In this document: piece by piece, positions 1-8,821 of the stretch | Layout of the letters: each line of letters opens with the position of its first letter | How positions within the stretch are numbered: the stretch's first letter is position 1 | Origin: Nocardioides daejeonensis | GTDB lineage: Bacteria > Actinomycetota > Actinomycetes > Propionibacteriales > Nocardioidaceae | NCBI RefSeq assembly: GCF_003194585.1 | Contig: NZ_QHKZ01000001.1 | Location: 434,001 to 498,000, forward strand | DNA length: 64,000 bases | Reading direction: 5' to 3' | Notes under the pieces: model-generated | What the model was told of the DNA's origin: nothing | Databases searched by the model: none | The model's input: the letters and a program-made list of their open reading frames with translations, nothing else | Program-made: the position numbers and the translations under genes

Positions 1-193
1 GCTCCGTCGACCGGTCGAGATCTTCGGCCTGCTCCACCTGGCTGCCGACCTGGAGGGGCAGGCCGAGCCGGCCTGGGAGAGCTACCGCGCGCTGCGTCCC
101 GACGGGAGCGACCGCGAGTTCCGCGTGCCGCGGCTCCCGCTGCGGCCCGCGGAGCCACTGACCGATGCTGACGAGAGTGAGGCTCGCCCATGA
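1..193 (+). CDS. jetA: C-terminus of JetA/MksF-like condensin subunit (DUF3375), partial
   Basis: Reading frame 2 is open from the window edge to a TGA at 191-193 and ends in ..TDADESEARP. Only about 63 residues are visible. The assignment rests on context: the stop overlaps the ATG of a DUF4194 gene (ATGA), which is followed by a large SMC-type ATPase, the fixed order of Wadjet/Mks operons in which DUF3375 (JetA/MksF, the kleisin-like subunit) comes first. The visible tail is acidic and mixed helical and has no diagnostic motif, so the family call depends on the neighbours. Confidence 0.7.
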   Translation, partial: LRRPVEIFGLLHLAADLEGQAEPAWESYRALRPDGSDREFRVPRLPLRPAEPLTDADESEARP

Positions 194-960
194 GCACTGA
201 CCTGAGCACCGACCCGGCCGCCGACAGGGCCGCCGAGTCGCCGGAGGACTGGTCCGAGCCGGGCTGGCCGGAGGCGGGCTGGACGGAGGCCGGGGAGAGC
301 GCCGTGGGCGACTACGCCTCGGAGACCTCGGTCTCACTCTTCGAAGGCGACGAAGGCGGGCTGGAGTTCGCCCAGCGGCAGGCGCTCGTCACCTTGCTGA
401 AGCAGCGCTTCATCAGCGCCCGCACCCACCCGCGCGACTGGCAGACGCTCGTCGAGCACGAACGGGTACTCCGCTCGCGACTTAACGACCTCTTCCTCGA
501 CCTCGCGATCGACCGCACCCGTGAGGTCGCATGGAAGCGGCAGGCCTCCTCCGAGACCGGCGGGCGGTTCCCGACCCTGCTGCACGACACCGCCTGGTCC
601 CGGGAGGAGACGATCGTGCTGGTCCATCTGCGCGACCGCCTGCGCTCCGGGCTGGCCAGCGGAGACGCCCGGGTCTACATCGACCGCGACGACATCCTCG
701 ACCACATCGAGAGCTTCCGTCCCGCACATGCCACCGACGAGGCGGGTGACGAGAAGCGGGCCCGCAACGCGGTCCTCGGCATCCAGAAGGCCGGCCTGCT
801 GATCGGCACCGCCGCCGAGGACCGCTTCGAGATCAGCGAGGCGATCGAGCCGCTGCTTCCCCTGGAGCTGCTGCGCGACCTGCTGGAGGCCCTGCGCGCC
901 GCAAACGAGACGACGCCGGCCGAGGGTGACACCGAGCTCTTCGAGGAGGACGACGCGTGA
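190..960 (+). CDS. jetB: JetB/MksE-like condensin accessory subunit (DUF4194)
   Basis: A 256-residue protein with an acidic N-terminal extension (about residues 1-55, rich in D/E/W/P), then a helical/winged-helix body matching DUF4194. In known Wadjet/Mks complexes this KITE-type subunit (JetB, MksE) binds the kleisin-like JetA and the SMC dimer. It overlaps jetA by 4 bp (ATGA), and its stop overlaps the jetC start (GTGA), so the subunits are translationally coupled. The acidic head is longer than the family core and may be a flexible tail. Assignment is from order, length and sequence feel; no search was run. Confidence 0.8.
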   Translation: MSTDLSTDPAADRAAESPEDWSEPGWPEAGWTEAGESAVGDYASETSVSLFEGDEGGLEFAQRQALVTLLKQRFISARTHPRDWQTLVEHERVLRSRLNDLFLDLAIDRTREVAWKRQASSETGGRFPTLLHDTAWSREETIVLVHLRDRLRSGLASGDARVYIDRDDILDHIESFRPAHATDEAGDEKRARNAVLGIQKAGLLIGTAAEDRFEISEAIEPLLPLELLRDLLEALRAANETTPAEGDTELFEEDDA

Positions 961-3900
961 GCATCGACGAGATCGAGCAACTCGACGAGAGCGAGTTCAA
1001 CGACGGCCTCTTCGACCGCGGCAGCGTGGTGACGCCGGCCGACGACACCATGCAGTGGCGGGCGGCACTGCTCCAACTGGTCAACTGGGGAGGCTTCAGC
1101 GGTCTCACTGCCGTCCCACTGCGCGGTGACACCACGATGATCTCCGGCGCCTCCGGGGTGGGCAAGAGCACCATCCTCGACGCCTACACGGCACTGATGA
1201 TGCCCTCCGACACCAAGTTCAACGGCGCCTCCAACGACGCCGTCGTCGGTCGCGCCCGGGGCGTAGGCCAACGCAACCTGCTCTCCTATCTGCGGGGCGC
1301 CGTCGACGTGGTCGACAACCCGCGGACCGGACGCCCGGAGGAGAAGCTGCTCCGCGGCAAGGGTGTCGACACCTGGGGCGCCGTGGCGATGACCTTCGTC
1401 AACGACCAGGGCGGGCGCTTCACCGTGCTGCGCACCTACTACGTGCCCCGTCGAGCGACCCGCTCGGGCGACGTCCAGATGCAGCTGGTGACCCACGACG
1501 GTCCGCTGGCGCTCGACCAGCTGGAGGTTGCGGTCGCGGAGCGGTTCCATGCGCTCACCCTCAAGAAGCTCTACCCGGGCATCCGGGTGCACCGCACCTA
1601 TGCCGAGTTCGCCGCGGTGCTGCACGCCCGACTCGGGATCGGGGCCGGGGGAGACGGCGCGAAGGCGTTGCGCCTGCTTGCCCGGATCCAGGCGGGCAAT
1701 CAGGTGCGCTCGGTCGACGAGCTCTACAAGGAGATGGTGCTGGAGCGCCCGGCCACCTACGCCGCCGCAGATCGGGCCATCGACCACTTCGACGACCTCG
1801 ACGCCGCTCATAGCGCGATGCGCACCGAGGAGGCCAAGCTCGAGCTGCTTGCCCCGATCACCGAGCTGCACGCCCGTCGGGTGGCTGCCGCGCGACGGCG
1901 CACCGCCCTCGACTCGTACGGCGTCACTGATGGCGGCGACACTCCGCTGCGGCTCTGGCTGCTGCGCACCCATCTGCGGCTGATCGAGGCAGGGGTCAGC
2001 AGCAACCGGGCGCGGCGCAAGCGCGTCAGCGAGGAGCTGGCAGCCACGCTGACCGCGGAGGGCGCGCTGGCCGGAGACCTGGAGCTCGCCAAGGAGGGAC
2101 ACCGGGCGGCCGGCGGCTCGACCCTGCAGTCGCTGGCGCTCTCGCTCGAGCAGGAGCGGGTGGTCCGCGAAGACCGGCTCGGCCGGCGAGAGACGCTGAC
2201 CGAGCGCATGCTGCCGCTGCTCGACCTCGGCACCACCACCGGCCACGAGACGAAGGCCGCTCTGCGCGCAGCCGACACCTTCTCGGCGCTGCAGGAGCGG
2301 GCACGCGTCTGGCTGGCCGACTGGCAGGCGGAGCGGGAGCAGTTGCGGGCGGCGCGCGACGGCGCGCGTGACCGGCGCTATCCGCTGCAGCAGCGCCAGG
2401 CCGAGCTCAAGCAGGAGCGGGTCTCGCTGGAGGCGCGACCCGGCCGGGTGCCCTCGCGGATGCACGAGCTGCGCGAGCAGGTCGCCGCCGCGTCCGGCCT
2501 GCCGGTCGAGGAGCTGCCGTTCGTTGCCGAGCTGGTCGACGTCGCACCCGAGCACACCCGCTGGCGTACCGCGGTCGAGACCGTGCTCGGCGGCTCGGCC
2601 CGGCTCCTGCTGGTGCCCGTCCACCGGCTGGAGGAGTTCTCGGCGGCCATTGACGGGCTCCGGATGCGGGGCCGGCTGACCTTCGAGGGGGTCGAGCTCG
2701 ATCTTCCCGATCTGCCGGCCGCCGCGCCGGAGCGGGTCGCGGGCAAGCTGGTCTTCCAGGAGTCACCGTTCTCCGGATGGGTCCAGGCGCACGTTGCCGA
2801 GCCGGTCCGCAACGCCCTGTGCGTCGAGGAGGCAGCCGAACTGGCGGGGGAGGGGTTGCGGGTCACGCTGGCCGGGCAGACCCGGAGCGGCCGTCGCGGC
2901 GCGCACGGTCGTGGCGAGAGCCGCAACATCATCGGCTTCTCGAACGCCGACGCCCTCGGCGATCTCGATCGGGAGCTCGCCGAGATCGAGAGTGCCTTGC
3001 AGGCGATCGACGCAGAGATCGGCGAGCTCGACCACCGGGTGCGGGTGCTGGAGCACCAGCGCACCGCGCACGAGGCGATCGTCGCGGCTCGCTTCGACGA
3101 CCTGGACGTCGCCGGCAGTGACGCACGGATCGCCGAGCTCGAGGCCCGCCGCGAGGAGATCCTCGGCGCCGACGACAAGCTCCAGGTGTGGCAAGGCCAG
3201 ATCGACGACCTCGGGGGGCGGCTCGAGGAGGCGAAGCAGCGACGCTACGGGCTCAAGCAGGAGCAGCAGCGGCTCGATGCGGAGCATGCCGAGCTCGTCG
3301 ACTCCGAAGACCTCGTCAAGGACCGGATCGAGGCGATGGAGCGGGCCGGCCGGACCAGCCTCACGCGCGAGCAGGAGGAGGCGCTCTCCGTCGAGTTCGC
3401 TGCCGCCTCGGCTCCCGACGATCCCGACGACCTCGACCGCTTCCAGGTGAACTCGCAGCGACTTGCCGAGCGACTGCGCGACGCGGTGGGCGACGCCGAG
3501 GCCGAGGTGCGGCGTACCGAGGAGGAGCTGGCGGGGATCTTCCGGCTCTACAAAGTGCGCTGGGAGTCTCCCAACCTGGGGTCCGGAGCCGACTCCTACC
3601 CCGACTACGCCCGGGTGCTCGAGGAGATCCAGAGCACGGGCCTGGCCGGGCGGCGTGCGGAGTGGCGCCGCCGGCTCACGGAGTGGAGCGGGCAGGACCT
3701 GGTGCCGCTGCTGGGCGCGATGGCCTCCTCGGTCGAGGAGATCGAGGACAGGCTCGAGCCCATCAACGCGATCCTGCGGCGCCTCGAGTTCGGCTCGGCA
3801 GGCGACCGGCTCAGGATCCGGCTCCGACGGCTCAGCCCCGCGCACGTGCAGGCATTCCTGCGGGACCTCCGGACGCTCTCGGGTGGGCAGCCCGGCGACG

Positions 3901-4436
3901 CCGCGGAGGCAGACCTCGAACGCCGGTTCACCGAGCTGAGTCGCTTCATGCGCCAGCTCCGCAAGCCCACCGCCGGCCCCGACGGGCAGGTGTCGGGCTC
4001 CGACCGCGATCGGCTGCTCGACGTACGCCGCCACGTGGAGATCAGCGCCGAGCGGTTCGACCACCTCACCGGCGAGCTGCGGGCGACCTACCGGACGCTG
4101 GGGGAGAAGTCCGGCGGCGAGAGCCAGGAGCTGGTCGCCTTCATCGTCGGCTCCGCCCTGCGTTTCCGGCTCGGCGACGAGCTGCGGTCGCGACCGCGCT
4201 TCGCACCGGTCTTCCTCGACGAGGGATTCGTGAAGGCCGACTCGGAGTTCGCCGGCCGTGCCGTGCAGGCGTGGAAGGGCTTGGGCTTCCAGCTGATCAT
4301 CGGCGTCCCGCTCGACAAGGTGACCGGTCTGGAGCCGCACATGGACGAGCTGCTGGCGATCACGAAGAACGCTCGCACCCACCAGTCGTGGATCACGCCG
4401 ATCCGGGATGCGGCGGGCGCAGCCGTAGAGGAGTGA
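957..4436 (+). CDS. jetC: JetC/MksB-like SMC-family ATPase
   Basis: A 1159-residue SMC/RecN-type ATPase. Walker A GASGVGKST is at residues 64-72, long heptad-rich coiled coils occupy about 270-500 and 700-950, a central globular hinge-like stretch lies between, the ABC signature (KSGGESQE) is near 1051 and the Walker B (VFLDEGF) near 1085. In characterised Wadjet systems JetABC extrudes DNA loops and detects small circular plasmids, and JetD cuts them. In Mks systems the homologue acts in chromosome or plasmid maintenance. The GTG start overlaps jetB by 4 bp. No JetD follows, which sets this operon apart from standard Wadjet. Confidence 0.9.
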   Translation: MSIDEIEQLDESEFNDGLFDRGSVVTPADDTMQWRAALLQLVNWGGFSGLTAVPLRGDTTMISGASGVGKSTILDAYTALMMPSDTKFNGASNDAVVGRARGVGQRNLLSYLRGAVDVVDNPRTGRPEEKLLRGKGVDTWGAVAMTFVNDQGGRFTVLRTYYVPRRATRSGDVQMQLVTHDGPLALDQLEVAVAERFHALTLKKLYPGIRVHRTYAEFAAVLHARLGIGAGGDGAKALRLLARIQAGNQVRSVDELYKEMVLERPATYAAADRAIDHFDDLDAAHSAMRTEEAKLELLAPITELHARRVAAARRRTALDSYGVTDGGDTPLRLWLLRTHLRLIEAGVSSNRARRKRVSEELAATLTAEGALAGDLELAKEGHRAAGGSTLQSLALSLEQERVVREDRLGRRETLTERMLPLLDLGTTTGHETKAALRAADTFSALQERARVWLADWQAEREQLRAARDGARDRRYPLQQRQAELKQERVSLEARPGRVPSRMHELREQVAAASGLPVEELPFVAELVDVAPEHTRWRTAVETVLGGSARLLLVPVHRLEEFSAAIDGLRMRGRLTFEGVELDLPDLPAAAPERVAGKLVFQESPFSGWVQAHVAEPVRNALCVEEAAELAGEGLRVTLAGQTRSGRRGAHGRGESRNIIGFSNADALGDLDRELAEIESALQAIDAEIGELDHRVRVLEHQRTAHEAIVAARFDDLDVAGSDARIAELEARREEILGADDKLQVWQGQIDDLGGRLEEAKQRRYGLKQEQQRLDAEHAELVDSEDLVKDRIEAMERAGRTSLTREQEEALSVEFAAASAPDDPDDLDRFQVNSQRLAERLRDAVGDAEAEVRRTEEELAGIFRLYKVRWESPNLGSGADSYPDYARVLEEIQSTGLAGRRAEWRRRLTEWSGQDLVPLLGAMASSVEEIEDRLEPINAILRRLEFGSAGDRLRIRLRRLSPAHVQAFLRDLRTLSGGQPGDAAEADLERRFTELSRFMRQLRKPTAGPDGQVSGSDRDRLLDVRRHVEISAERFDHLTGELRATYRTLGEKSGGESQELVAFIVGSALRFRLGDELRSRPRFAPVFLDEGFVKADSEFAGRAVQAWKGLGFQLIIGVPLDKVTGLEPHMDELLAITKNARTHQSWITPIRDAAGAAVEE

Positions 4437-4448
4437 CGCCGCTGCCGC

Positions 4449-4454
4449 TACGAT
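4449..4454 (+). promoter_or_regulatory. -10 box (TACGAT) for a leaderless start
   Basis: TACGAT lies 6 nt before the ATG at 4461, the spacing expected when transcription starts at the start codon. No Shine-Dalgarno sequence is present. The small gene can therefore be expressed independently of jetABC. Confidence 0.55.
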
Positions 4455-4460
4455 TCGAAC

Positions 4461-4841
4461 ATGCGTTCGCATCTGCGTGACGAGGAGCAGCCGGCCCTCT
4501 TCGATGCTGAGCCTGCCGTGGCGCCGGCTCCGGCGCCCTCCTCGACGAGACGCTCGGCGCCCCGGCACCTGATCCGGCACCGGCTCGCCGACGACGTCCT
4601 GGCCGGGAGCGGCTGGGCTGCAGGCACCTTGCTGCTCATCGACCCCGACCGCCGGGCCGGGCGCGGTGACATGGTCCTCGTCCTCGACCGCAACCGCCGA
4701 CTGGTCGGCAAGCTCGACCGCGAGCTGGGTAGGCCGGCGGTGCGTCACGGTCGCGGCGTCACCTGGCTCTCCTCGCTCGACCAGGTGATGGGTGTCGTCG
4801 TCTCGGCCGAGCCGTCGCTGGTCTCCTTCGCGCCGGAGTAG
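4461..4841 (+). CDS. small S24/S26-like protein downstream of jetC
   Basis: A 126-residue protein. Residues 1-40 are a low-complexity Ala/Pro linker preceded by EEQPALFD, which resembles a QxxLF sliding-clamp-binding motif. Residues 50-120 (LLIDPDRRAGRGDMVLVLDRNRRLVGKLDREL.. in pattern) resemble the beta-rich fold of LexA/UmuD/signal-peptidase proteins: a GD-VLV strand, then a VGKL segment whose Lys could match the catalytic Lys, while the usual catalytic Ser appears to be absent (GT in its place). The position where Wadjet operons normally carry JetD is occupied by this gene. Function unknown; the S24-like call is tentative and could be a degenerate peptidase or a DNA-damage sensor. Confidence 0.5.
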   Translation: MRSHLRDEEQPALFDAEPAVAPAPAPSSTRRSAPRHLIRHRLADDVLAGSGWAAGTLLLIDPDRRAGRGDMVLVLDRNRRLVGKLDRELGRPAVRHGRGVTWLSSLDQVMGVVVSAEPSLVSFAPE

Positions 4842-5127
4842 GGCACAGCGGGTGAGAGCCGAGTCACCCCCGCGGCCCGGAATGCCCGGGAAGCCTCGCG
4901 GGTTCCCCCAGCATGCGAGGTGTCCCGACGACCGAGGGTGAGCTGCTGACGCGGCGTCTCGTCGTCGACCTCCAACGTATGCAGAGCACCCGCTGTCGCT
5001 GACCTCACCCTGCCCGCGCCGTGTCGACCCCGGCGCCGGGTGACGGTCGAACCCTGCTCCGCCGTACGGCGCCCTCTGCCGCGCGCCTCGGCTCCACCGA
5101 TTCGAATCTCCGAGAGGCAACCTCCCC

Positions 5128-6498
5128 GTGACATCCCCCGCTGAGAGCGCCGCGCCCACGAAGCGCCGCGCCTGGCTTCCCTCCTTCGGCGTCCAGGTCC
5201 TGATCGGCCTGGCGCTCGGCGTCGTCCTTGGCCTGGTGGCCCGTCAGATGGGCCCCGATGGCGTCCACGACGGCGTGGTCGACCCGAACTGGCTGACCGA
5301 GACCCTCACCAAGGTCGGCAGCACCTTCGTCACCCTGCTGCGCACCGTCGTGCCGCCCCTGGTGTTCTTGGCGATCGTCGCCTCCATCGCGAACCTGCGT
5401 GAGGTCACCGGCGCCGCCCGACTGGCGTGGAAGACGCTGATGTGGTTCGCGATCACTGCCTTGGTCGCGGTCTCGATCGGCATCGTCCTCGGCCTGGTGC
5501 TGCAGCCCGGAAACCACACCAGCGTGACCGAGGAGGCGGCGACCGCCCCGGGCACGCAGGGCTCCTGGCTGGACTTCCTCACCGGGCTCGTGCCGGCCAA
5601 CATGCTCGGCCTCGAAGCGGGCGCCAAGCCCGACGGCTCGATCGGGCTCTCCTTCAACGTCCTGCAGATCCTGGTCATGGCGATCGCGGTCGGAATCGCC
5701 ACGCTCAAGGTGGGTGACGCAGCGGAGCCGTTCCTGGGCTTCGTCCGCTCGGCGCTCGCCGTGGTGCAGAAGGTCCTGTGGTGGATCATCCTGCTGGCGC
5801 CGATCGCCACGGTCGGCCTGCTCGGCAACGCCGTCGCGTCCTACGGATGGGACGCACTCGGCTCGCTCGCCACGTTCTCGGTGGCGATCTATGCCGGGCT
5901 GGCGCTGGTGCTGTTGGTCGTCTACCCGGTGCTGCTGCGTGCCAACGACCTCTCCGTCAAGCAGTTCTTCTCCGGAGCCTGGCCGGCGATCTCCCTCGCG
6001 TTCGTCTCGCGCTCCTCGATCGGCACCATGCCGGTGACCGAGGCGGTCACCGAGCGCAACCTGGGGGTGCCCCGGGCCTACGCGAGCTTCGCGGTGCCGC
6101 TGGGCGCGACCACCAAGATGGACGGCTGCGCCTCGATCTATCCGGCGATCTCTGCGATCTTCGTGGCACAGTTCTTCGGGCTCGACCTCTCGATCACCGA
6201 CTACCTGCTGATCGCGTTCGTCTCGGTCATCGGCTCGGCGGCGACTGCCGGCGTCACCGGCGCGACCGTGATGCTCACCCTCACCCTCTCCACACTCGGT
6301 CTGCCGCTGGAGGGCGTCGGCCTGCTGTTGGCGATCGACCCGATCCTCGACATGGGTCGGACGGCGGTGAACGTGGCGGGCCAGGCACTGGTGCCGACGA
6401 TCGTCGCCAAGCGCGAGGGGATCCTCGACCTCGACGCCTACACGGCGCCTCGCGGCGGCAAGGCGTGGCGTGAGGAGCAGGTCCCGGCCGCGGCCTGA
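5128..6498 (+). CDS. dicarboxylate/amino acid:cation symporter (DAACS family)
   Basis: A 456-residue membrane carrier of the GltP/DctA fold with hydrophobic segments from about residue 20 onward. The re-entrant loop motifs typical of the family are recognisable: SRSSIGTMPVT (hairpin 1) near 290 and TTKMDGCASIYP (the NMDGTALY-like TM7 motif) near 328. Lys replaces the Asn of the canonical NMDGT motif, so ion coupling may differ from the classical sodium-glutamate carriers. It starts at GTG 5128; the nearest upstream ATG-type starts fall outside the hydrophobic pattern. About 285 bp without a gene separate it from the preceding gene; I saw no riboswitch there. Substrate cannot be told from sequence. 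Confidence 0.85.
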   Translation: MTSPAESAAPTKRRAWLPSFGVQVLIGLALGVVLGLVARQMGPDGVHDGVVDPNWLTETLTKVGSTFVTLLRTVVPPLVFLAIVASIANLREVTGAARLAWKTLMWFAITALVAVSIGIVLGLVLQPGNHTSVTEEAATAPGTQGSWLDFLTGLVPANMLGLEAGAKPDGSIGLSFNVLQILVMAIAVGIATLKVGDAAEPFLGFVRSALAVVQKVLWWIILLAPIATVGLLGNAVASYGWDALGSLATFSVAIYAGLALVLLVVYPVLLRANDLSVKQFFSGAWPAISLAFVSRSSIGTMPVTEAVTERNLGVPRAYASFAVPLGATTKMDGCASIYPAISAIFVAQFFGLDLSITDYLLIAFVSVIGSAATAGVTGATVMLTLTLSTLGLPLEGVGLLLAIDPILDMGRTAVNVAGQALVPTIVAKREGILDLDAYTAPRGGKAWREEQVPAAA

Positions 6499-6551
6499 CC
6501 AGCATGACGACGGCCGCGCCCGGGCCCCGACCTCCGATGCCCGGGCGCGGC

Positions 6552-6557
6552 TATGGT
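6552..6557 (+). promoter_or_regulatory. -10 box (TATGGT) for a leaderless GTG start
   Basis: TATGGT ends 6 nt before GTG 6564. This decides the start of the MBL-fold gene in favour of 6564 over the upstream in-frame ATG at 6504. Confidence 0.5.
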
Positions 6558-6563
6558 CGTCTC

Positions 6564-7526
6564 GTGCGCCTACCCCTGGGACGACCCGACCTGAGCCGCT
6601 GGGCGGAGCTGTTCGACGTGCCGGTGGCGACCGCACCGACCGCGATGGCACCGGCGGTGACCTTCCTCGGTGTCTCGACGCTGCTCTTCGACGACGGCGA
6701 GTCCGCGCTGCTCTTCGACGGCTTCTTCTCCCGGCCTGGCCTGCTCCGGGTCGGGCTGGGCCGCCTCGCGCCCGACGAGGCCCGGATCGACGCCGCGTTG
6801 CACCGGATCGGGTTCGGCAGCGACGGGCGCCACCTGGAGGCCGTGGTGCCGGTGCACTCGCACTACGACCACGCCATGGACAGCGCCGTGGTCGCGCGGA
6901 GGACCTCGGCGCTCCTGGTGGGAGGTACGTCGGCCCGTCAGGTCGGTGTCGGGGGTGGCCTGGGCCACGACCGGATCCGGGTTGTCGCCTCGGGCGACAC
7001 CGTGCGGCTGGGGCACTACACGTTGCGCTTCGCCGCCTCCACGCACTGTCCGCCCGACCGCTTTCCCGGGGCCATCGACGGTCCGGTCGTGCCGCCGGTC
7101 CGCACCGCCGCGTATCGGTGTGGTGAGGCCTGGTCGGTCCTGCTCACCCACGACTCTGGCCGCACGTCGCTGGTGCAGGGAAGCGCGGGCTTCGTGCCGG
7201 GCTCGCTGGAGGGATGGTCTGCCGAGGTCGCCTACCTCGGCGTCGGCCAGCTGGGGAAGTGCTCGCCGGGTTACATCGCCGACTACTGGACTCACACGGT
7301 CCGGGAGGTCGGAGCACAGCGGGTCGTCCTCACACACTGGGACGACTTCTTCCGTCCCCTCGAGCTGCCGCTCCGGGCCCTGCCCTACGCAGGCGACGAC
7401 CTCGGTGTGACGATGGAGGTGCTGACCCGGCTGGCCGCGGACGACGGCGTACGTCTGCACTTCCCGACGGTGGGCCGCCAGGAGGCGCCCTGGGGAGGCA
7501 ACCCAGCGGCCGATCGCTCGGAGTGA
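6564..7526 (+). CDS. MBL-fold metallo-hydrolase
   Basis: About 320 residues. The metal-binding signature HSHYDH (HxHxDH) lies in a strand-turn context VVPVHSHYDHAMDS, about 94 residues from the chosen start, and further likely ligands include STHCPP and LLTHDSG/LTHWDD near the C-terminus. The fold is beta-lactamase-like, probably a hydrolase of the UlaG/YcbL-related type; the substrate is not evident. GTG 6564 is preferred because a -10 hexamer precedes it by 6 nt and the extra 20 residues from ATG 6504 are Pro/Gly-rich and unlike a domain. It sits between a symporter and a PucR regulator and may belong to the same locally regulated catabolic locus. Confidence 0.8.
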   Translation: MRLPLGRPDLSRWAELFDVPVATAPTAMAPAVTFLGVSTLLFDDGESALLFDGFFSRPGLLRVGLGRLAPDEARIDAALHRIGFGSDGRHLEAVVPVHSHYDHAMDSAVVARRTSALLVGGTSARQVGVGGGLGHDRIRVVASGDTVRLGHYTLRFAASTHCPPDRFPGAIDGPVVPPVRTAAYRCGEAWSVLLTHDSGRTSLVQGSAGFVPGSLEGWSAEVAYLGVGQLGKCSPGYIADYWTHTVREVGAQRVVLTHWDDFFRPLELPLRALPYAGDDLGVTMEVLTRLAADDGVRLHFPTVGRQEAPWGGNPAADRSE

Positions 7527-7531
7527 CCGCA

Positions 7532-7537
7532 TAGATT
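7532..7537 (+). promoter_or_regulatory. -10 box (TAGATT) for leaderless pucR-like gene
   Basis: TAGATT ends 6 nt before ATG 7544; no Shine-Dalgarno sequence is visible. Confidence 0.5.
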
Positions 7538-7543
7538 CGGGGC

Positions 7544-8788
7544 ATGGCCGAGAGGATCACCGAGGACGTCAAGCGCGTCGCCCGGGCGATGCTCAAGGAG
7601 TTCGACGACCTGATGACCAGGATCGTCACCGAGGTGTGGTCCTCCGTGCCTGCCTACGCCGAGCTGGTGCTTCAGCAGAGCGAGTTGCGCGAACGGATCC
7701 GGGAGAACGTCCACAACGTCATCATCTGCCTGCTCGAGGACCGCGAGCCGACGTCGGAGGAGTTGGCGCGGGCAGCCGCGACCGGCGAGCGACGGGCGAT
7801 CCAGGGGGTCTCGGCTTCTGCGGTGATCCAGTCCTTCCGCACCGCGGAGCGTGCCCTCAACGACGAGTACGTCGACTGGTGCTCCCGCATGCAGGTGCAG
7901 CGTGCCAACATCGGCAGCGGTCGCGCCGCGATGATCCGCTCGCTCGACGCCTTGGAGCACGCGATGCTCGAGGCGCACATGGAGATCCAGCGCCAGGTAG
8001 AGGAGGACCTGCGGCTCAGCGAGCCCGGCCTCTTCCGTCGGCTGGCCACCGGTGCGTCCGTCGAGATCGCCGAGCTGCAGCGCCTCGCCGTCACCATGGG
8101 CATCGACGACCACGAGCAGGGCACGTTCGTGATCGTGGCGCTCGGCTCACAGAACGAGGCCGATCGCGCCGCCATGGAGATGCACCGGCACCGCTTCGTC
8201 TCTCGGCTCCGGCAGCTCTTCGCCGTTCCCGTGCTCTCCGGGACCGTCGAGTCCGAGAGCGCCTCCTGGGTGACCCTCTTCGCGATGCCGTGGCTCGAAG
8301 GCGATCTGCAGATGCTCTCCACGCGCATCGGCGACTCGTTCCGCTATGACGCCGTGACCGATGTGGTCGCGGCGATCAGCAACACCTGCGTCGGCATGTC
8401 CGGCCTCGGCACGGCGTGCAAGCAGGCGATCACCGTCCTGGAGTCGCGAGCGGCGAGCGACCAGGAGGCACGGGTGCTGCTCTTCCGCGACTGCCTGTTG
8501 GAGGTGCTGGTGCACCGCGATCCGCCGATGGGCCGCCACCTGGTGCACCGCTACCTGCAGCCGCTGCAGGGCAGCGGCGACCTGCTGGTCACTCTCCGGA
8601 CCCATCTGGAGCAGGAGCTGTCGGTGCGTGCGACCGCGGAGACGCTGCACGTGCACAAGAACACGGTCGTCTACCGGCTGCGGCGGATCGAGGAGCTCAC
8701 CGGGCTGACCACGCGACGCCCGCGGGACCTCGCGAAGCTGGTGCTGGCCGTGGAGGCATGGGAGGGCACCGAGGGCACCGTCTCCTGA
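7544..8788 (+). CDS. PucR/CdaR-family transcriptional regulator
   Basis: A 414-residue cytoplasmic regulator. The C-terminal 60 residues form the typical PucR helix-turn-helix (LSVRATAETLHVHKNTVVYR pattern followed by LRRIEELTG), and the N-terminal about 300 residues are a sensory region with no obvious known ligand pocket. PucR-type proteins usually activate nearby catabolic genes in response to a substrate-derived ligand. It converges on the operon at 8815-18404, its closest candidate target, and follows the MBL-fold gene by 17 nt with its own leaderless promoter. Which genes it controls is inference from position only. Confidence 0.85.
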   Translation: MAERITEDVKRVARAMLKEFDDLMTRIVTEVWSSVPAYAELVLQQSELRERIRENVHNVIICLLEDREPTSEELARAAATGERRAIQGVSASAVIQSFRTAERALNDEYVDWCSRMQVQRANIGSGRAAMIRSLDALEHAMLEAHMEIQRQVEEDLRLSEPGLFRRLATGASVEIAELQRLAVTMGIDDHEQGTFVIVALGSQNEADRAAMEMHRHRFVSRLRQLFAVPVLSGTVESESASWVTLFAMPWLEGDLQMLSTRIGDSFRYDAVTDVVAAISNTCVGMSGLGTACKQAITVLESRAASDQEARVLLFRDCLLEVLVHRDPPMGRHLVHRYLQPLQGSGDLLVTLRTHLEQELSVRATAETLHVHKNTVVYRLRRIEELTGLTTRRPRDLAKLVLAVEAWEGTEGTVS

Positions 8789-8821
8789 CCGGCCCCATAG
8801 CTGAGGAGCCGTGGTCAGGAG
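8782..8821. terminator. inverted repeat between convergent genes carrying both stop codons
   Basis: Arms CTCCTGACC (8782-8790) and GGTCAGGAG (8813-8821) are perfect 9-bp complements. The left arm contains the TGA of the PucR gene and the right arm the stop (TCA on the plus strand) of the convergent LLM gene. A symmetrical stem between convergent genes suits a bidirectional terminator, although there is no T-tract. Confidence 0.5.

Noticed and set aside
4842..5127. Possible riboswitch in the 285-bp leader of the DAACS symporter gene
   Set aside because: GC-rich hairpins are present, but I could not match any riboswitch core with confidence.
675..5159. Long minus-strand frames opposite jetC (675-2624, 2763-5159)
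   Set aside because: Shadows of the jetB/jetC coding sequence; no motifs and no start signals.
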